Source: Melioribacter roseus
Lineage (GTDB): Bacteria > Bacteroidota > Ignavibacteria > Ignavibacteriales > Melioribacteraceae
Length of the DNA stretch: 55,805 bases
Direction: 5' to 3'
NCBI GenBank assembly: GCA_020722065.1
Contig: DYLK01000018.1
Coordinates: forward strand, 1-55,805
The notes beneath the pieces were generated by a model, which had not been told where the DNA came from, did not search any database, and was given only the letters and a program-made list of their open reading frames with translations. The position numbers and the translations under genes are program-made. Position 1 is the stretch's first letter, and each line of letters starts with the position of its first letter. This document shows positions 34,653-43,604 of the stretch, piece by piece.

Positions 34653-36341
34653 ATGAACTTTAAAAAAATGACAGTTAAGGAAGTTATTTGTAATTCAGTA
34701 GTTACTTTTGCAGAATATACAGCATTAGGCACCGTTGATGGCGAAAAAATTACATACGAGGAATTAAAAAACAGAATACAAGTTTTGTCTGCCTTTTTAA
34801 AAAATATAGGAATAAAAAAGGGTGATAGAGTAGCAATTCTTGCTGAAAATTCTCCAAATTGGGGAATTACATATTTCTCCACACTTTCACTTGGTGCGGT
34901 GTTAGTTCCAATTATGACGGAATTTCAACCAATAGAAATAAAACATATTCTAAAACACTCAGAAGCAAAAGCAATTTTTGTTTCATCTAAATATTACGAA
35001 AAAATAGATGAGATAGATTGGGAATTTATAGAAAATGTAATTCTACTTGATGATTTTAGCATTATTCCGCCGAAAACGAAAAACGATTTTTTCAAAGAAG
35101 TTCTTAAAAATGGTCAAAAGGAATTCAATAAAGTATTCGAAAAAGTGAAGGAAGTAGTTGGGTTAAAAAATGAAAATGTTGAAGAAGGAGATTTAGCATT
35201 AATCCTTTATACATCAGGCACTACGGGCAATTCAAAAGGTGTGATGTTAACTCACAAAAACATAGTTTATGATGCTTATGCAACCATAAAGCTTGTAAAT
35301 ATTAAAAATGAAGATGTAATGCTTTCAATGCTTCCTCTTTTTCACACATTTGAATCAACTTTAGGATTATTAACCCCAATATTGGCTGGAGCATCGGTTT
35401 ATTATCTTCAAAAACCACCAACTCCCGCAACATTATTACCCGCATTTCAGAAAGTAAAGCCAACTGTTTTGCTTGCCGTTCCATTGATAATTGAAAAAAT
35501 TTATAAAGGCAGAGTAATAAAAGAAATCAATGCAAAAGCAATTACCAGAAGTGCATATAAATTTCCACCGCTTAGAAAAGTAATCAACAAAGTTGCTGGG
35601 AAAAAATTATACCAAACTTTTGGAGGAAATCTGAAAATGTTTTGCATTGGTGGATCGCCACTTGCAAAAGAAGTAGAAAAATTTTTGATTGAAGCCAAAT
35701 TCCCTTATGCAATGGGTTATGGTTTAACAGAAACTTCTCCGCTTGTAACTGGAACAACACCACAATTCACCAGATTTACGTCATCTGGGACGATACTTGA
35801 AGGAATGGAAGTAAAAATTGCAACTTCTTTTGATGAAGCGAATGAAGGAGAAATTTTGATAAAAGGTCCGAATGTTATGAAAGGTTATTACAAAGATCCC
35901 GAAAGAACATCGGAAGTTTTTACTTCAGATGGATATTTCCGCTCGGGCGATTTAGGACATTTGGATAAAGATGGATATTTGTTTATTAAAGGAAGAAGCA
36001 AAAATATGATACTTGGTGCGAACGGGAAAAACATCTATCCAGAGGAAATTGAGCAAGTTATAAATGAACAAGATTTTGTCGTGGAATCAATAGTCGTTGA
36101 AAGGAATAAAAAATTAACGGCTCTTGTTTATCTTGACCAAGAAATGATAGATGCTGTTTATGGGACTGCAAAAATGATTGAAAGTGAAGCACGAAAAATT
36201 ATTGAAGATTTGCTTTTAAAAATTCAAACTCAAGTAAATGAAAAAGTGCCGACTTTTGCAAAAGTTAAACAAGTAATTCATCAAACAGAAGACTTTGTTA
36301 AAACTCCGACTCACAAAGTAAAGAGATTTCTATATCACTAA
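34653..36341 (+). CDS. AMP-binding long-chain acyl-CoA synthetase (FadD-like)
   Basis: A 562-residue adenylate-forming enzyme. The P-loop LILYTSGTTGNSKG, the middle motif PYAMGYGLTETSP, and YFRSGDLGHLDKDGYL with the hinge KGRSKNMI are all present. The C-terminal catalytic Lys region is TPTHKVKRF. It activates a fatty acid with ATP to acyl-AMP and then to acyl-CoA. Chain length is inferred from overall similarity to FadD and may differ. The ATG has AAAAGAGAAAG upstream. It is the last gene before a 148-nt gap leading to metK. Confidence 0.92.
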   Translation: MNFKKMTVKEVICNSVVTFAEYTALGTVDGEKITYEELKNRIQVLSAFLKNIGIKKGDRVAILAENSPNWGITYFSTLSLGAVLVPIMTEFQPIEIKHILKHSEAKAIFVSSKYYEKIDEIDWEFIENVILLDDFSIIPPKTKNDFFKEVLKNGQKEFNKVFEKVKEVVGLKNENVEEGDLALILYTSGTTGNSKGVMLTHKNIVYDAYATIKLVNIKNEDVMLSMLPLFHTFESTLGLLTPILAGASVYYLQKPPTPATLLPAFQKVKPTVLLAVPLIIEKIYKGRVIKEINAKAITRSAYKFPPLRKVINKVAGKKLYQTFGGNLKMFCIGGSPLAKEVEKFLIEAKFPYAMGYGLTETSPLVTGTTPQFTRFTSSGTILEGMEVKIATSFDEANEGEILIKGPNVMKGYYKDPERTSEVFTSDGYFRSGDLGHLDKDGYLFIKGRSKNMILGANGKNIYPEEIEQVINEQDFVVESIVVERNKKLTALVYLDQEMIDAVYGTAKMIESEARKIIEDLLLKIQTQVNEKVPTFAKVKQVIHQTEDFVKTPTHKVKRFLYH

Positions 36342-36489
36342 ACAAAAATATGAAGCAATATATTAGTATTAATTTTTTATCAAACTGGTTCGCTTAGCAA
36401 AATTGAAACAGTTTTTTTCAAAATTTGTGTTTTCTAAGGAAATAATTTAAGTTGAACTATAAACAATTAAAAAAAAATAAGGAGAAAAT

Positions 36490-37644
36490 ATGTCCTATCT
36501 TTTCACGTCTGAATCGGTTTCAGAAGGACATCCAGATAAAATTGCTGACGCAATATCTGATGCTATTCTTGATGAAGCGCTTAAACAAGATCCAACAAGC
36601 CGAGTTGCTTGTGAAACATTCGTAACAACTGGATTAGTGGTTGTTGGCGGAGAAATGACAACAAAAGCATATGTTGATGTGCAAGAAGTTGTTCGACAAA
36701 CTATAAAAGAAATTGGCTATACAAAAGCAGAATACAGATTTGATTCTGAATCTTGCGGAGTTGTAAATACAATTCATTCACAATCTCCCGATATTGCAAT
36801 GGGCGTTGATACAGGCGGCGCTGGCGATCAAGGTTTAATGTTTGGTTATGCAACAAATCAGACTCCCGAATATATGCCAATGCCTATTGTCTTTGCACAC
36901 AAACTTGTGAAAAAACTTGCCGATATAAGAAAAAAGAAAAATAATCTTATGCCATATTTGCGTCCCGATGCAAAATCGCAAGTTACAATTGAATATGATG
37001 AAAATCATAAACCTATTAGAGTTGACACAATTGTTGTTTCAACCCAACATGATGGCGGTGTTAAGCAAGCAAAAATCAAACAAGATGTAATAAAACATGT
37101 AATTAAAGATGTAATTCCAGAAAAATATCTCGATAAAAACACAAAAATATATGTTAATCCTACAGGAAATTTTGAAATCGGAGGACCACACGGCGATAGT
37201 GGTTTAACTGGAAGAAAAATTATAGTTGATACTTACGGCGGTTGGGCAAGGCACGGAGGCGGAGCTTTTTCGGGCAAAGATTCCACAAAAGTTGATAGAA
37301 GCGCTGCTTACGCTGCTCGCCATATTGCAAAAAATGTAGTAGCCGCTAAATTAGCTGATGAATGCGAAGTGCAATTGGCTTATGCTATTGGTGTAGCACA
37401 ACCAGTTTCTGTTCATGTTGATACTCACGGAACAGGGAAAATTGCTGATAATATTATTGCAGAAATGATTTTAAATGTTGTGGACTTAACTCCAAAAGGA
37501 ATTATAGAAAGACTACAATTACGCCGTCCAATCTTCAAAAAAACAACTTCGTATGGTCATTTTGGACGAAAAGAAAAAGAATTTACTTGGGAAAATTTAG
37601 ACTTAGTAGATTTATTTAAAAAATACTTAAAAGGTGAAAAATGA
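36490..37644 (+). CDS. metK: S-adenosylmethionine synthase
   Basis: Methionine adenosyltransferase, which makes SAM from ATP and methionine. Full length (384 residues) with both signatures: [12 protein letters not shown] (loop over the active site) and [23 protein letters not shown]-terminal SVSEGHPDK with the ATP-contacting His and [12 protein letters not shown] are also present. GGAG 5 nt before the ATG sets the start. It overlaps ahcY by 4 nt (ATGA), so synthesis and recycling of SAM are translationally coupled. I looked for a SAM riboswitch in the 148-nt leader and saw none. Confidence 0.98.
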   Translation: MSYLFTSESVSEGHPDKIADAISDAILDEALKQDPTSRVACETFVTTGLVVVGGEMTTKAYVDVQEVVRQTIKEIGYTKAEYRFDSESCGVVNTIHSQSPDIAMGVDTGGAGDQGLMFGYATNQTPEYMPMPIVFAHKLVKKLADIRKKKNNLMPYLRPDAKSQVTIEYDENHKPIRVDTIVVSTQHDGGVKQAKIKQDVIKHVIKDVIPEKYLDKNTKIYVNPTGNFEIGGPHGDSGLTGRKIIVDTYGGWARHGGGAFSGKDSTKVDRSAAYAARHIAKNVVAAKLADECEVQLAYAIGVAQPVSVHVDTHGTGKIADNIIAEMILNVVDLTPKGIIERLQLRRPIFKKTTSYGHFGRKEKEFTWENLDLVDLFKKYLKGEK

Positions 37645-39062
37645 ATGAATTAGTCGTAGATAATGTTTTAAAATATAAAGTTCGAGATATTTCTCTTGCT
37701 GCTTGGGGAAGAAAAGAGTTAAATCTTGCTGAAAAGGAAATGCCAGGACTTATGGCGCTTCGTGAAAAATATGGAAAAACTAAACCACTTGCAGGAGCCA
37801 AAATTACTGGCTCATTACACATGACTATCCAAACAGCGGTGCTAATTGAAACTTTGGTCGAGCTTGGTGCCGATGTTCGTTGGGCAAGTTGCAATATCTT
37901 TTCAACACAGGATCATGCCGCTGCGGCAATTGCCGAAAGAGGAATTCCAGTATTTGCATGGAAAGGAGAAACTCTCGAAGATTATTGGTGGTGTACAGAA
38001 CAAGCTTTAACTTGGCCTGACGGAAGCGGACCCGATTTAATTGTTGATGATGGCGGAGATGCTACATTAATGATTGTAAAAGGAAAAGAAGTTGAAGCAA
38101 ATCCGTCAATTTTGGATAAACAATTCAGTTCTGAAGAAGAAATTGAATTTTTTAAAAAATTGAAACAAACTTTTGCTGCTAATCCAACAAAATGGACAAC
38201 TTTTGCTTCAAAAATTCGAGGAGTTTCAGAAGAAACAACTACTGGCGTTCATAGACTTTATCAAATGAAAGAAGCTGGAATTTTACCTTTCCCTGCAATA
38301 AACGTAAATGATTCAGTTACAAAATCAAAATTTGATAATTTATATGGATGTCGTGAATCTCTTGCTGACGGAATTAAACGCGCAACTGATATTATGGTTG
38401 CAGGAAAAAATGTTGTTGTTTGTGGCTACGGTGATGTTGGAAAAGGTTCTGTTCAATCTCTAAAAGGATTTGGAGCAAGAATTCACGTTACAGAAATAGA
38501 TCCAATTTGTGCTTTACAAGCTGTAATGGAAGGTTATGAAGTTAAAACTGTCGAAGATTTTATTCCAATTGGCGATATTTATGTAACAACAACTGGAAAT
38601 CGTGATATTATTACAATTGACCATATTGAAAAAATGAAAGATGGTGCAATTATTTGTAACATCGGACATTTTGATAATGAAATTCAAGTTAATAAATTAA
38701 AAAATTATCCAGGTATTAAACACATCAACATAAAACCACAAGTTGATCAATATGTTTTTCCAGATGGACATTCAATTATTCTTCTTTCTGAAGGAAGATT
38801 GGTAAATCTTGGGAATGCAACAGGACATCCATCTTTTGTTATGAGTAATTCCTTTACAAATCAAACTCTTGCTCAAATTGAACTTTGGACAAAAGAACTA
38901 AAAGTTGATGTTTATCGTTTACCAAAACATTTGGATGAAGAAGTTGCCCGTTTACATCTCGAAAAACTAGGCGTAAAACTCACAAAACTTACCAAAGAAC
39001 AAGCTGATTATATTGGCGTTCCAGTTGAAGGTCCGTATAAAGCAGAGCATTATAGATATTAA
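37641..39062 (+). CDS. ahcY: Adenosylhomocysteinase
   Basis: S-adenosylhomocysteine hydrolase, 473 residues. It splits the product of SAM-dependent methylation into homocysteine and adenosine using bound NAD. The NAD site is [43 protein letters not shown] and [17 protein letters not shown] are family signatures, and the C-terminus ends in [11 protein letters not shown]. The length includes the roughly 40-residue insertion common in bacterial and plant enzymes. Start and metK stop share ATGA. A strong terminator follows at 39090. Confidence 0.98.
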   Translation: MNELVVDNVLKYKVRDISLAAWGRKELNLAEKEMPGLMALREKYGKTKPLAGAKITGSLHMTIQTAVLIETLVELGADVRWASCNIFSTQDHAAAAIAERGIPVFAWKGETLEDYWWCTEQALTWPDGSGPDLIVDDGGDATLMIVKGKEVEANPSILDKQFSSEEEIEFFKKLKQTFAANPTKWTTFASKIRGVSEETTTGVHRLYQMKEAGILPFPAINVNDSVTKSKFDNLYGCRESLADGIKRATDIMVAGKNVVVCGYGDVGKGSVQSLKGFGARIHVTEIDPICALQAVMEGYEVKTVEDFIPIGDIYVTTTGNRDIITIDHIEKMKDGAIICNIGHFDNEIQVNKLKNYPGIKHINIKPQVDQYVFPDGHSIILLSEGRLVNLGNATGHPSFVMSNSFTNQTLAQIELWTKELKVDVYRLPKHLDEEVARLHLEKLGVKLTKLTKEQADYIGVPVEGPYKAEHYRY

Positions 39063-39089
39063 AGAATAATTTCAGAAAAGAATATTATT

Positions 39090-39125
39090 AACCTCTAAAA
39101 TGAAATGTTTTAGAGGTTTTTTATT
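39090..39125 (+). terminator. Rho-independent terminator after ahcY
   Basis: AACCTCTAAAA-(7 nt)-TTTTAGAGGTT followed by a T-rich run: an 11-bp perfect stem, 27 nt after the ahcY stop. The clearest terminator in the window; it closes the metK-ahcY operon. Confidence 0.85.
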
Positions 39126-39203
39126 TTTTAGCTGAATTATAAATTCGGAACCCATTCCAATTTTGGAAAAAAATCTCGTCCATTTTAGTTGTGATTTATA
39201 TTA

Positions 39204-39554
39204 TTAAGCTTTTTTTACAATATATCTGATAATTTCCGCGTGTTCGATTGTAATTAAACCACCACAATTTGAAGTTTCGAAAAGCGAATTGATAATTGGA
39301 AGGAAGTTCTCAATTTTTTCTTTTTCATCAACAATTTCAATAATAATTGGTAAATCTTCAGATAATCTTAAAATTTTGGTAGTGTGAATCCTACTTGTTC
39401 CACCAAAACCCATAATTCCTTTATAAACAGTTGCTCCAGCTAATCCAAAATTTTTAGCTTCAAGAACAATGCTTTCATAAAGCGGAATTGAATTAATTTT
39501 ATCAGAATCACCGATAAAAATTCTAAGTAATTTTGCACCTTTTTTAATTTCCAT
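39204..39554 (-). CDS. DUF190 protein, partner of CrcB
   Basis: A 116-residue protein of the DUF190 (PII-like ferredoxin-fold) family: KLLRIFIGDSDK, YESIVLEAKNFGLAGATVYKGIMGFG and LPIIIEIVDEKEKI. The open frame continues upstream inside crcB, but the family N-terminus and the ATG at 39554 place the start here. This ATG overlaps the crcB TGA by one base. DUF190 genes commonly sit beside crcB. A regulatory role in fluoride export is suspected from that linkage but not shown. Confidence 0.88.
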   Translation of the reverse strand: MEIKKGAKLLRIFIGDSDKINSIPLYESIVLEAKNFGLAGATVYKGIMGFGGTSRIHTTKILRLSEDLPIIIEIVDEKEKIENFLPIINSLFETSNCGGLITIEHAEIIRYIVKKA

Positions 39555-39937
39555 CACACACCACCAAAGATTTTTGATAAATAATAAGCAAAAATAATTG
39601 CAAAAATTGATAAAAATAAATTCAAAAGTATGTTGGTAATCGCCCAAAGTATTTGAGAATCTCGTAATAATTCGAAAGTTTCGTAGGAAAATGTAGAAAA
39701 GGTAGTAAAACCGCCGCACACACCAATTGTTAATAATAATCGCATTTCAGATGAAATTAATTCCTTTGCATCGAAATAAAAAATGATTATTCCAAGGGCA
39801 AAACTTCCCAAAATATTAACAGAAAGTGTCCCAATTGGAAAACTAAGAATAGTAAATTTTTGGACAAAACCCGACATCCAATAACGCAACATTCCCCCAA
39901 ACGCTGCTCCAACTGCTACTAAAAGATAGTTATTCAT
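39554..39937 (-). CDS. crcB: CrcB/Fluc fluoride channel
   Basis: A 127-residue, four-segment membrane protein. GGMLRYWMSG near the N-terminus and GVCGGFTTFSTFSYE in the third segment carry the family's Arg, Asn/Phe-box and TTFSTF residues. It forms a dual-topology dimer that lets fluoride out of the cell. It is followed at once by the DUF190 gene. I saw no fluoride riboswitch in the 234-nt region upstream, which is very AT-rich and holds two inverted repeats instead. Confidence 0.93.
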   Translation of the reverse strand: MNNYLLVAVGAAFGGMLRYWMSGFVQKFTILSFPIGTLSVNILGSFALGIIIFYFDAKELISSEMRLLLTIGVCGGFTTFSTFSYETFELLRDSQILWAITNILLNLFLSIFAIIFAYYLSKIFGGV

Positions 39938-40002
39938 AGAAATTATTGTATTTATTTATTAACAAAAAATACAAAAATGATTGTTACTAAGTATATGATA
40001 AT

Positions 40003-40069
40003 TGATAAATCGCTGTTTTAAGAGCAATTTATCATTTGCTTGAAAAGAAACTGATTTATCGGTAAATCA
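40003..40069. repeat. Two adjacent inverted repeats between crcB and yajQ
   Basis: First repeat: TGATAAATCGCT (40003-40014) pairs with AGCAATTTATCA (40023-40034) with one G-T pair. Second repeat: TGATTTA-TCGG-TAAATCA (40052-40069). Both lie in the divergent control region 39938-40171, about 65 nt upstream of crcB and just upstream of the yajQ promoter-like box. Their arms share TGAT and AAAT elements, so they may be two copies of one operator. Confidence 0.45.
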
Positions 40070-40132
40070 ATGATTATAAAAATTGACTAAATCAAAATAC
40101 TTCCTCAGAACTGCTTATTCTGAAAATATTGT

Positions 40133-40140
40133 TAATTTTG
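40133..40140 (+). promoter_or_regulatory. Putative promoter -7 element for yajQ
   Basis: TAATTTTG, an exact TAnnTTTG match, 31 nt upstream of the yajQ ATG and followed by a purine-rich leader with GAAAGAGAG. No -33 TTG at the expected spacing. Confidence 0.4.
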
Positions 40141-40171
40141 CAACAAAAATTTAAGAAAGAGAGAAAATAAA

Positions 40172-40669
40172 ATGTCAAAAACAGCGTCATTCGATATTGT
40201 TTCAGAAGTGGATTTTCAGGAAGTTGATAATGCAGTAAATCAAGCAAATAAAGAAATTACACAGCGTTACGATTTGAAAGATTCCAAAACAGAAATTGTT
40301 TTAAATAAAACAGATAAAAATATTACAATAAACACACAGGATAATTTTTCATTAAAATCTTCAATGGAAATACTAAATGCAAAATTTGTTAAACGAGGAA
40401 TTTCTATAAAAGCACTAAAAGCAGATAATCCCGAACCCGCTTCTGGTGGAAGAATTCGTCAAAAGATAAATTTGTTAAGTGGAATTTCCAAAGAAGATGC
40501 GAAGATTATTACAAAGTTAATAAAAGATATGAAATTGAAAGTTACTGCTCAAATTATGGATGAAAAAGTACGAGTTCAAGGAGCAAAAATTGATGATTTG
40601 CAAGCAGTTATTCAAGCAGTAAAAGATGCAAATCTTTCTTTTCCCACACAATTTACAAATTATAAATAG
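40172..40669 (+). CDS. YajQ family nucleotide-binding protein
   Basis: A 165-residue protein with the characteristic start ASFDIVSEVDFQEVDNAVNQANKEI and a C-terminus VRVQGAKIDDLQAVIQ followed by FPTQFTNYK. It has two ferredoxin-like halves. Members bind nucleotides, and the Xanthomonas and Pseudomonas relatives bind cyclic di-GMP and act as effectors. Whether this one does is not visible from the sequence. Monocistronic, with a strong hairpin after its stop codon. Confidence 0.94.
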   Translation: MSKTASFDIVSEVDFQEVDNAVNQANKEITQRYDLKDSKTEIVLNKTDKNITINTQDNFSLKSSMEILNAKFVKRGISIKALKADNPEPASGGRIRQKINLLSGISKEDAKIITKLIKDMKLKVTAQIMDEKVRVQGAKIDDLQAVIQAVKDANLSFPTQFTNYK

Positions 40670-40678
40670 TTTGATAAT

Positions 40679-40729
40679 AAATTTACGGATTTTCTAATTC
40701 CATCAAAAAAATAGAGAATCCGTAAATTT
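40679..40729. terminator. Bidirectional terminator between yajQ and the Prc-type protease
   Basis: An 18-base left arm (40679-40696, core TTTACGGATT) pairs with 40712-40729 with a single mismatch around a 15-nt loop containing an A-run. It begins 9 nt after the yajQ stop and ends 16 nt before the stop of the convergent protease gene, so it can end both transcripts. Confidence 0.75.
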
Positions 40730-40745
40730 CTTACAAAATAACAAC

Positions 40746-42773
40746 TTATTTCTTTTTTGTTTGAAGAATGAAGTCAGATAAAATTCTTTTCGCTTCAGAT
40801 AAAAAAGGATCTTCATCTTTTGCGAATTTTTCTCTTTCTTTCTTTCTCGTTTCCTTTATTTTATCATTTTCATCACGTTCTTTTTTGCGGTCCTTTTCAT
40901 TCAACGAAAAGAATTTCTGATTTTTTGTTTTGTTGTATTTGTCAATATCTTCATAAATGTATTTGAATTCAGGATTTTTTTTGATTCTTTCTTTGTAATT
41001 CTTTGTTAAAACGGGAATTACATTCGTCAAATCACCATACTTGTGAAATTGTGAGGAAACAATTTTATCCCAAGGAAGTGCCGATTTTATGGAACTTTCA
41101 CCAGATTCCTTTGGGTCGTAAACAGTTGGGAAAGAAATATCAGGTATTACACCTTTATTCTGCGTGCTACTTCCTGTAACTCTATAAAATTTTGCAATTG
41201 TCATTTTTAGTGAACCAATTTGTTGCTGTGGAGTTTCTTTAACCAATTTGTCTAAACTAATCAGATTTTGTACAGTCCCTTTCCCGTAAGTTTGTTCGCC
41301 GACAATTAATCCGCGACCGTAATCTTGAATCATTCCCGCAAAAATTTCAGAAGCCGAGGCAGAATATCTGTTTACTAAAACAAGTACAGGTTTTTCAAAA
41401 GTAATATTTGGATTTGGATCTTCTTCAATATCAATTCTTCCAGTTGAATTTTTAATTTGGACAACTGGTCCTTCTTTGATAAATAATCCGCTCATTTCAA
41501 TTGCTTCGGGAAGTGAACCGCCTCCGTTATTTCGTAAATCGATTATTACTCCATCAACTTTAGCTTTCTTCAAATCAGTAAGCAATCTCTCAACATCTTC
41601 GGTTGTGCTGGAGCTTTTTTCGTCTGTATTTCCGTAATTTGTGTAAAAGTCTGGGACTTTAATAACCCCGATTTTAAAATTTATGTTATTAAATTTTATG
41701 TCAACTGTATCAGCTTTTGCAGCTCTTTCAGTTAGTTTAATTTTATCACGCACAAGTTCAAGTTCAAATGGTTTGGAATTCAAACTCATATCACCGTGAA
41801 GGATTTGCAAACGAACAATTGTTCCTTTTTTTCCTCTAATCAATTGAACAACATCGTCAACTCGCCAGCCAACAACATCAACCCATTCTCCATTTTTACC
41901 TTGAGCAACTGCAACAATTTTATCTTCTTCTTTCAAAATTCCACTTTGCGAAGCTGGTCCGCCAGGGATAACTTGCATTATAGTTGTATAATCATCTTGA
42001 TTGGAAAGAGTTGCTCCAATTCCTTCGAGAGAAAGACTCATATTTATCTTAAAATCATCAGAAGTTTTTGGCGAAAAATAGGAAGTGTGTGGGTCGATAT
42101 TATAAGTAAAACTATTTATAAATAGTTGAAAAACATCTTCGGCGTCATATTGAAGAATAAATTTATGGAATTGATGATAACGATTTGTGAGAGTTTTTTT
42201 AATTTCATTATACTCTTTCCCGTTCAATTTTAGATTCAAAGCATCATTTTTTAAGCGAGTTCGCCAAAGTTCATATACTTCTTTATCATTTTTGGGAAAA
42301 TTGGCTTTACTTCTATCAATTTCAAATTGTTCATTACGTGAAAAATCGAAACCTTGCGCTAATATTTTGTCAATTATAGGAATTGATTTTGTTAAATTTT
42401 TCTTAAATCTGTTAAAAATAAAATAAGCGGGATAAAGATTTCCATTCTTGATATTATCATCAAATTCAGTTCTGAATTTTTTGAAATCATTTATATCTTT
42501 TTCTGTAAAATAGATTCGGTTATTGTCTAATCGGTCAATATATTCATCAAAAATTAATGATGAAACTGAATCGTTTAAATCAATTTTCTTGAAATGATAT
42601 CTTTCCAAAATTGTTTGAATCATTTTTGTAATTTCGGGATGTAAATCCCACGCCGTAATTACTTTATTTGTGTCTAATTGAGCATTCTTTTCAATTAAAT
42701 CTTCTGTTGTTTGAGCTGTTAAAACTACAATTGTACTTAACAATACGCCAAAAACTCTTAAAATTTTATTCAT
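40746..42773 (-). CDS. prc: Tail-specific carboxy-terminal processing protease (Prc/Tsp type)
   Basis: A 675-residue periplasmic S41 peptidase. Signal peptide about 1-20; N-terminal helical domain (about 40-225) with YHFKKIDLNDSVSSLIFDEYID and IDPHTSYFSPKTSDDF; PDZ domain about 240-335 (GIGATL, VIPGGPASQSG); then the protease core. The catalytic dyad is S473 in SASASE and K498 in TYGKGT, 25 residues apart as in the family. The charged C-terminal extension (about 575-675, DUF3340-like) is typical of Prc. It degrades or trims periplasmic proteins from the C-terminus. SD GAGG precedes the ATG. Monocistronic and divergent from cmoA. Confidence 0.94.
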   Translation of the reverse strand: MNKILRVFGVLLSTIVVLTAQTTEDLIEKNAQLDTNKVITAWDLHPEITKMIQTILERYHFKKIDLNDSVSSLIFDEYIDRLDNNRIYFTEKDINDFKKFRTEFDDNIKNGNLYPAYFIFNRFKKNLTKSIPIIDKILAQGFDFSRNEQFEIDRSKANFPKNDKEVYELWRTRLKNDALNLKLNGKEYNEIKKTLTNRYHQFHKFILQYDAEDVFQLFINSFTYNIDPHTSYFSPKTSDDFKINMSLSLEGIGATLSNQDDYTTIMQVIPGGPASQSGILKEEDKIVAVAQGKNGEWVDVVGWRVDDVVQLIRGKKGTIVRLQILHGDMSLNSKPFELELVRDKIKLTERAAKADTVDIKFNNINFKIGVIKVPDFYTNYGNTDEKSSSTTEDVERLLTDLKKAKVDGVIIDLRNNGGGSLPEAIEMSGLFIKEGPVVQIKNSTGRIDIEEDPNPNITFEKPVLVLVNRYSASASEIFAGMIQDYGRGLIVGEQTYGKGTVQNLISLDKLVKETPQQQIGSLKMTIAKFYRVTGSSTQNKGVIPDISFPTVYDPKESGESSIKSALPWDKIVSSQFHKYGDLTNVIPVLTKNYKERIKKNPEFKYIYEDIDKYNKTKNQKFFSLNEKDRKKERDENDKIKETRKKEREKFAKDEDPFLSEAKRILSDFILQTKKK

Positions 42774-42870
42774 TATTTCCTCAGAATATTTTGTTAGTTT
42801 ACATTTTTAGTAAATAAAAGTTTCTTAAAATAGTTTATTTTATTCAATTAGAAAATTCTTTGCCATTTTT

Positions 42871-43593
42871 ATGATAAAAAAAGATAATGTTTACAACAAT
42901 CCTTTAGAGCAAATAGTTGACTTTAAGTTCGATGAAAAAGTTGCAAATGTTTTTGAAGATATGCTTAAACGCTCGATTCCAGGCTATGCTTTATCAATTA
43001 ATTTAATTGGATTGCTTACAAGAAAATATTTTATAGCTGACACAAATTGCTACGATTTAGGAAGTTCACTCGGAGCAAGTTCATTGGCAATATTCGAAAA
43101 TATTAAGCAAATGAAGGGAAAAATATTTGCCGTAGATAATTCAAAAGAAATGATAAATCGCTCAAAAGCCTATTTAAAATCGAATGAAAATGTAGAAATT
43201 GTACTTTTGAATGAAGATATTTTACAAACCAAAATTGAAAATGCTTCAATTGTAGTTCTGAATTACACTTTGCAATTTATCCCAAAAGAAAAACGAGATT
43301 TATTAATTCAACAGATTTATAACGGTCTTGTTGAAGGTGGCATTTTGATAATAAGTGAAAAATTGAATTTTGAGCAAAAAGAAAATGAATTGATGACAAA
43401 CTTGTATTACGATTTCAAGAAAATGAACGGCTATTCGGAAATGGAAATATCGCAAAAAAGAGAAGCTTTGGAAAATGTTCTAATCCCCGAAACATTGGAA
43501 ATTCATCGAGAAAGAATTTATAAAATTGGTTTCTCGGATTTTTATCTTTGGTTTCGGGCATTTAATTTTGCGTCATTTTTCGCAATAAAATAA
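42871..43593 (+). CDS. cmoA: Carboxy-S-adenosylmethionine synthase
   Basis: A 240-residue SAM-binding protein with the CmoA-specific start (FKFDEKVANVFEDMLKRSIPGYA) and the G-loop CYDLGSSLGASSLA (about 60-73). VLNYTLQFIP and GLVEGGILIISEK also fit. CmoA converts SAM and prephenate to carboxy-SAM, the donor for the wobble-uridine modification of tRNA. Directly followed, 11 nt later, by cmoB, which confirms the assignment. Confidence 0.94.
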   Translation: MIKKDNVYNNPLEQIVDFKFDEKVANVFEDMLKRSIPGYALSINLIGLLTRKYFIADTNCYDLGSSLGASSLAIFENIKQMKGKIFAVDNSKEMINRSKAYLKSNENVEIVLLNEDILQTKIENASIVVLNYTLQFIPKEKRDLLIQQIYNGLVEGGILIISEKLNFEQKENELMTNLYYDFKKMNGYSEMEISQKREALENVLIPETLEIHRERIYKIGFSDFYLWFRAFNFASFFAIK

Positions 43594-43604
43594 AGCAATT
43601 TATT

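Noticed and set aside
36342-36489. Possible SAM riboswitch before metK
   Set aside because: No conserved SAM-I, SAM-II or SMK-box sequence is visible in the 148 nt. The only structure is a weak AAACTG/CAGTTT stem followed by Ts, more like a terminator for the acyl-CoA synthetase gene.
39555-39719. N-terminal extension of the DUF190 frame to 171 residues
   Set aside because: The extra 55 residues are encoded inside crcB in another frame and have no family similarity; the DUF190 N-terminus and an ATG lie at 39554.
39938-40171. Fluoride riboswitch upstream of crcB
   Set aside because: The region is very AT-rich and lacks the conserved ATGG/CGCC-type core on the minus strand; only simple palindromes are present.
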